Shown: piece after piece, positions 61,639 through 64,000 of the stretch
Numbering within the stretch: the first letter of the stretch is position 1
Layout: the number at the start of each line of letters is the position of its first letter
Origin: Nocardioides sp. JS614
Lineage (GTDB): Bacteria > Actinomycetota > Actinomycetes > Propionibacteriales > Nocardioidaceae
Reading direction: 5' to 3'
Length of the DNA: 64,000 nt
Assembly (NCBI RefSeq): GCF_000015265.1
Contig: NC_008697.1
Coordinates: 124,001 to 188,000 of the forward strand
The notes under the pieces: generated by a model
What the model saw: the letters and a program-made list of their open reading frames with translations, nothing else
What the model was told of the DNA's origin: nothing
The model's database searches: none
Translations under genes and position numbers: made by a program

Positions 61639-61669
61639 GTTGGTGTCGCGACGAATCGTCGGTCTTACC
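61639..61669 (-). promoter_or_regulatory. ECF-type promoter, sigma operon
   Basis: On the minus strand: GGTAAG (61669-61664), 16 bp, GACACCAAC (61647-61639). Identical boxes with identical spacing face the other way at 61685-61715. Likely recognised by the sigma factor of this operon (autoregulation). Confidence 0.75.
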
Positions 61670-61684
61670 CCGGTCTACGCCGTC

Positions 61685-61715
61685 GGTAAGAACCTCGGCA
61701 TCAGATGACACCAAC
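61685..61715 (+). promoter_or_regulatory. ECF-type promoter, divergent membrane/exported protein operon
   Basis: GGTAAG (61685-61690), 16 bp, GACACCAAC (61707-61715), immediately before ATG 61716 and 6 bp before ATG 61722. Matches the minus-strand promoter exactly in boxes and spacer length. Confidence 0.75.
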
Positions 61716-61721
61716 ATGTCC

Positions 61722-62129
61722 ATGACCCTCTCGACCCCGCCATCATCGGCACCAGCGGCATCTCGGGTCAACGTTGCCGACTCCGACCTGTGTGCCGTTG
61801 TGTGCGCGGCCTCGGCCGGCGTGCACGCCGCACTCATCCCTCCGCATGCTCACGAGTCGACCCGACTGGCCGTCGCATTCTCACTGGCGACAGTCGCGTT
61901 GGTCGCGGCCGCGGTCGCGTTGTCACGTGAACCCTCCCCCGCTGTCTCGGCAGCCGTCGGTGTGCTGCTTCTCGCAGTGGCGGCGGCCTACTTCCTGTCC
62001 CGGACCACCGGTATCCCCGGTCTCACCCAACACCAAGAGCCGTTCGACCCCGTCGGCGTGGTCATCTCCTTGCTGGAGTTGGCCGCGGCCTTCGTGGCAG
62101 TGCGGCAACCCAACCCAAGGAGACACTGA
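61722..62129 (+). CDS. Small membrane protein of the ECF regulon
   Basis: A 135-residue protein with four hydrophobic stretches (about 25-42, 50-66, 73-90, 110-128) and a QHQEPFDPVG loop. ATG 61722 is chosen because it stands 6 bases after the promoter block, like the sigma operon start; ATG 61716 adds two residues. The stop overlaps the next start (TGATG). Confidence 0.7.
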   Translation: MTLSTPPSSAPAASRVNVADSDLCAVVCAASAGVHAALIPPHAHESTRLAVAFSLATVALVAAAVALSREPSPAVSAAVGVLLLAVAAAYFLSRTTGIPGLTQHQEPFDPVGVVISLLELAAAFVAVRQPNPRRH

Positions 62130-62830
62130 TGAGTCCATCGATCCTGCTGCACCGCCGCGGCGGATTCCTCGCGCTACTGGCCGGCGTCGCGCTGGCCACC
62201 GCGCTGGCGACCGGCCTGTTCGACACCGGCCACTCCTCGTCCGCCGCAAGCGGCAGCGCCGGGCACAGCCACGCCGCGCCAGGTGCGAACAAGGCCCAGG
62301 CAGACTTCCAGGACCAGATGCGCAAACTCTGGGAGGACCACGTCACTTGGACCCGGCTCGCGATCGTTACCTTCGCCGACGGCTCCGCCGGCTTCGACGC
62401 CACCGCCACTCGGCTGATGCAGAACCAGGACGACATCGGTGACGCCATCAAGCCCTTCTACGGCGAGGCCGCCGGCGAGCAGCTCACGGCCTTACTGAAG
62501 GACCACATCGGGATCGCGGTCGAGCTGCTCCAGGCGGCCAAGGACGGTGACAACGCGGCATTCGAGAAGGCCAATGCCGCCTGGTATGGCAACGCCAACG
62601 ACATCGCTGACTTCCTCGCCGCAGCCAACCCGCGCTACTGGCCGCAGGACACCATGCGAGCGGCGATGAAGGGCCACCTCGACCAGACCCTTGCCGAGGC
62701 AAGTCACGAGCTCACCGGCGAGTACGCCAAGAGCGTGGCCGACTACGACGAGATCCACCACCACATCCTGGGCATGGCCGACGTCCTCAGTGCCGGCATC
62801 ATCGGTGCCTTCCCCAACCGGTTCCACTGA
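62129..62830 (+). CDS. Exported helical protein
   Basis: A 233-residue protein with an N-terminal signal/anchor (RRGGFLALLAGVALATALAT) and a His/Ser-rich linker. An all-helical domain follows (LWEDHVTWTRLAIVTFADG, LLKDHIGIAVELLQAAKDGD, DYDEIHHHILGMADVLSAG). The His/Asp/Glu-rich helices could bind metal. Similar secreted proteins exist in actinobacteria but lack an assigned function. Controlled by the ECF promoter upstream. Confidence 0.7.
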   Translation: MSPSILLHRRGGFLALLAGVALATALATGLFDTGHSSSAASGSAGHSHAAPGANKAQADFQDQMRKLWEDHVTWTRLAIVTFADGSAGFDATATRLMQNQDDIGDAIKPFYGEAAGEQLTALLKDHIGIAVELLQAAKDGDNAAFEKANAAWYGNANDIADFLAAANPRYWPQDTMRAAMKGHLDQTLAEASHELTGEYAKSVADYDEIHHHILGMADVLSAGIIGAFPNRFH

Positions 62831-62845
62831 TCTGCCCCGGTACGG

Positions 62846-62876
62846 GTCGGGTCATCCCCTCGCGGGGTGGCCCGAC
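62846..62876. terminator. Terminator between exported-protein and cupin genes
   Basis: GTCGGGTCATCCCC (62846-62859) pairs with GGGGTGGCCCGAC (62864-62876) around a TCGC loop with one bulge, 15 bp after the stop. Convergent genes on both sides suggest bidirectional use. Confidence 0.65.
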
Positions 62877-62969
62877 TCGGTTTGTCGGTGGAGCGTCCTA
62901 GCGCTTGGGCAGCGAGTTCAAGTGGGACCGACTCGACAGAAATCGCGTTGCCCTCGGATCTCGTGATGC

Positions 62970-63302
62970 CTAGGCACCGGTGCCAACGGTGAGCAGGACG
63001 GCCGAGTCCTCGAGGGCTTCGAGATTGTGTCGGCTGGCAGGGATGACCAGGTAGTCACCCGGCCGGCCTTCCCACGACTCGTCGGCGGTGCTGAGGCGCA
63101 CATGTCCGCTCAGGACCTGCAGCGTCGCCTCCTCGGGTGCCTCGTGGTCGGCCAACCCATGACCGGCGGCCAACGCCAGCACGGTCTGCCGCAAGGTGTG
63201 GTCGCGACCCCCATGGATGGTCCGGGCGCCACGGCCGTTGGTGGCACTGCGCGCCGAGGCGATCAGCTCGTCCGCCAGCGCGGTCAGTGAGTAGGTTTCC
63301 AT
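62970..63302 (-). CDS. Cupin-domain protein
   Basis: A 110-residue single-domain cupin: HEAPEEATLQVLSGHVRL (motif 1) and GRPGDYLVIPASRHNLEA (motif 2, with His). Metal-binding residues are partly conserved. ATG 63302 (GAAAGGCACCTG). It is 20 bp downstream of the membrane-protein gene, probably the same operon. Function unknown. Confidence 0.75.
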   Translation of the reverse strand: METYSLTALADELIASARSATNGRGARTIHGGRDHTLRQTVLALAAGHGLADHEAPEEATLQVLSGHVRLSTADESWEGRPGDYLVIPASRHNLEALEDSAVLLTVGTGA

Positions 63303-63322
63303 CAGGTGCCTTTCGCGGGAGG

Positions 63323-63748
63323 TCACTGCGAGATGAGAAGGGTGCCCGTGGCGAGCAGGGCGCTGAGCTTGACCAGCTCGAGCCCGACGTACACGTAGTG
63401 GGCATGGGAGCGGGGCACCTCAGCTCCCGCGAGAACCAGGTCTGACCGGCGCGTCAAGCGCGGCCTCACCACAGCGACCTGGACGATCAGAGCGATCACG
63501 GCCACCGCCCCGGTGATGCCGATGTCCCGGGGCGGGTGCTCGATCAGTGCAGCGCCAAGAAGCGCGAGCGCCAGCACGATCTCGGCGGTGTTGAGAGCAC
63601 GGAAGACCAGGCGGCCGATGCCGAGCCCGATCCTGACGGTCACCTCGGGGGCGCGGAACTTCAGGGGCGTTTCGATGAACGAGATGGCTAGCACCATGCC
63701 GCACCACACGAACGTCACCGCTACTGCGACACCAGATGCTGCGGTCAT
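63323..63748 (-). CDS. Small integral membrane protein
   Basis: A 141-residue protein with four hydrophobic helices (about 5-25, 50-66, 76-92, 118-138) and an FIETPLKFRAP loop. No family assigned with confidence. GAGGGTGTGCCG before ATG 63748. Pairs with the cupin gene. Confidence 0.65.
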   Translation of the reverse strand: MTAASGVAVAVTFVWCGMVLAISFIETPLKFRAPEVTVRIGLGIGRLVFRALNTAEIVLALALLGAALIEHPPRDIGITGAVAVIALIVQVAVVRPRLTRRSDLVLAGAEVPRSHAHYVYVGLELVKLSALLATGTLLISQ

Positions 63749-63760
63749 CGGCACACCCTC

Positions 63761-64000
63761 TCAGCCCGCATGGAGGGAGGTCGCCTGATACCGCTTGATC
63801 GCCCTGGCTGGTGCGGTCTGATCGACCTGCTCTTGGCGGGCGAGGTGGGCGAGCACGCGCGCGACGATCCAGGGTGGGTCGACCCGGAAGTGCCGACGGA
63901 GCGCAGCGCGTGTGTCGGAGAGGCCAAACCCGTCTGTGCCCAACGAGGACCAGTCTGCGTCCACGAACGGGGCGATCTGGTCGGGCACCGCGCGCATCCA
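63761..64000 (-). CDS. aceE: Pyruvate dehydrogenase E1 (AceE), C-terminal part
   Basis: The frame runs off the right edge, so only the last 79 residues are seen: RAVPDQIAPFVDADWSSLG then TDGFGLSDTRAALRRHFRVD, the highly conserved C-terminal region of homodimeric AceE-type E1. It decarboxylates pyruvate with thiamine diphosphate. This is a typically chromosomal gene and marks the right boundary of the accessory region. Confidence 0.88.
   Translation of the reverse strand, partial: WMRAVPDQIAPFVDADWSSLGTDGFGLSDTRAALRRHFRVDPPWIVARVLAHLARQEQVDQTAPARAIKRYQATSLHAG

Noticed and set aside
1..64000. CRISPR arrays
   Set aside because: No regularly spaced short direct repeats were seen anywhere in the window.

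Overview
The window is GC-rich actinobacterial DNA. The gene content matches alkene- and epoxide-degrading actinomycetes of the Nocardioides / Mycobacterium / Gordonia / Rhodococcus type; I cannot name the strain. It is dominated by a coenzyme M (CoM)-dependent alkene catabolism island of about 50 kb. The left edge carries the end of a Toprim/primase-like protein of the kind found on mobile elements. The right edge carries ordinary actinobacterial genes and the C-terminus of pyruvate dehydrogenase E1. The island may therefore sit on a plasmid or integrated element next to housekeeping genes (inference).

The island is built as a mirror image. The left arm (about 4.6-28.0 kb) reads, outside to inside: DUF1097-type membrane protein, two small proteins, alkene monooxygenase etnD-C-B-A, epoxyalkane:CoM transferase etnE, NDP-forming acyl-CoA synthetase, CoA-transferase beta and alpha, short-chain dehydrogenase and a CoA/CoM-disulfide reductase-like flavoprotein, all on the minus strand. 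Across a divergent promoter lies a plus-strand CoM biosynthesis operon (phosphosulfolactate synthase, an uncharacterised 309-aa protein, an aspartase/fumarase-family lyase, a PLP desulfhydrase-like protein, an argininosuccinate-lyase-like protein). Then come an APS reductase, a CoA-acylating aldehyde dehydrogenase, and a PucR/CdaR-type regulator with a MEDS-domain partner. The right arm (about 33.4-54.0 kb) repeats the same genes in inverted order. The two arms are clearly diverged, so this is not a recent duplication.

The right arm is degraded. It has no etnABCD; its etnE copy has a 7-bp frameshifting deletion; its PucR-type regulator is split by a 1,360-bp IS3-family element with a 5-bp target duplication. 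Its CoM biosynthesis operon, APS reductase, aldehyde dehydrogenase, dehydrogenase, CoA-transferase and synthetase genes all look intact, and it has gained an F420-type LLM oxidoreductase gene. The centre (28-33.4 kb) carries an intact 2-ketopropyl-CoM carboxylase and hydroxypropyl-CoM dehydrogenase operon, a decayed N-terminus of a molybdenum oxidoreductase (intact relative at 0.9-3.3 kb), an IS21 istB remnant and small hypothetical genes. The left arm holds what look like fragments of the same two central enzymes.

Proposed working of the system: EtnABCD epoxidises a short alkene; EtnE opens the epoxide with CoM; a dehydrogenase oxidises the hydroxyalkyl-CoM. Propene-derived 2-ketopropyl-CoM goes to 2-KPCC. 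An aldehyde product such as 2-oxoethyl-CoM from ethene could instead go to the acylating aldehyde dehydrogenase, CoA-transferase and acyl-CoA synthetase (inference). APS reductase supplies sulfite to the CoM biosynthesis operon.

From 54 to 64 kb the genes are unrelated to the island: small hypothetical genes, a patatin-like protein, a DoxX / GTP cyclohydrolase I / flavoprotein reductase operon facing a cysteine-containing ArsR/SufR-like regulator across a 12-bp inverted-repeat operator, an ECF sigma / anti-sigma operon with two matching divergent promoters, an exported protein, a cupin, a membrane protein and partial aceE. No tRNA, rRNA or CRISPR array was seen.
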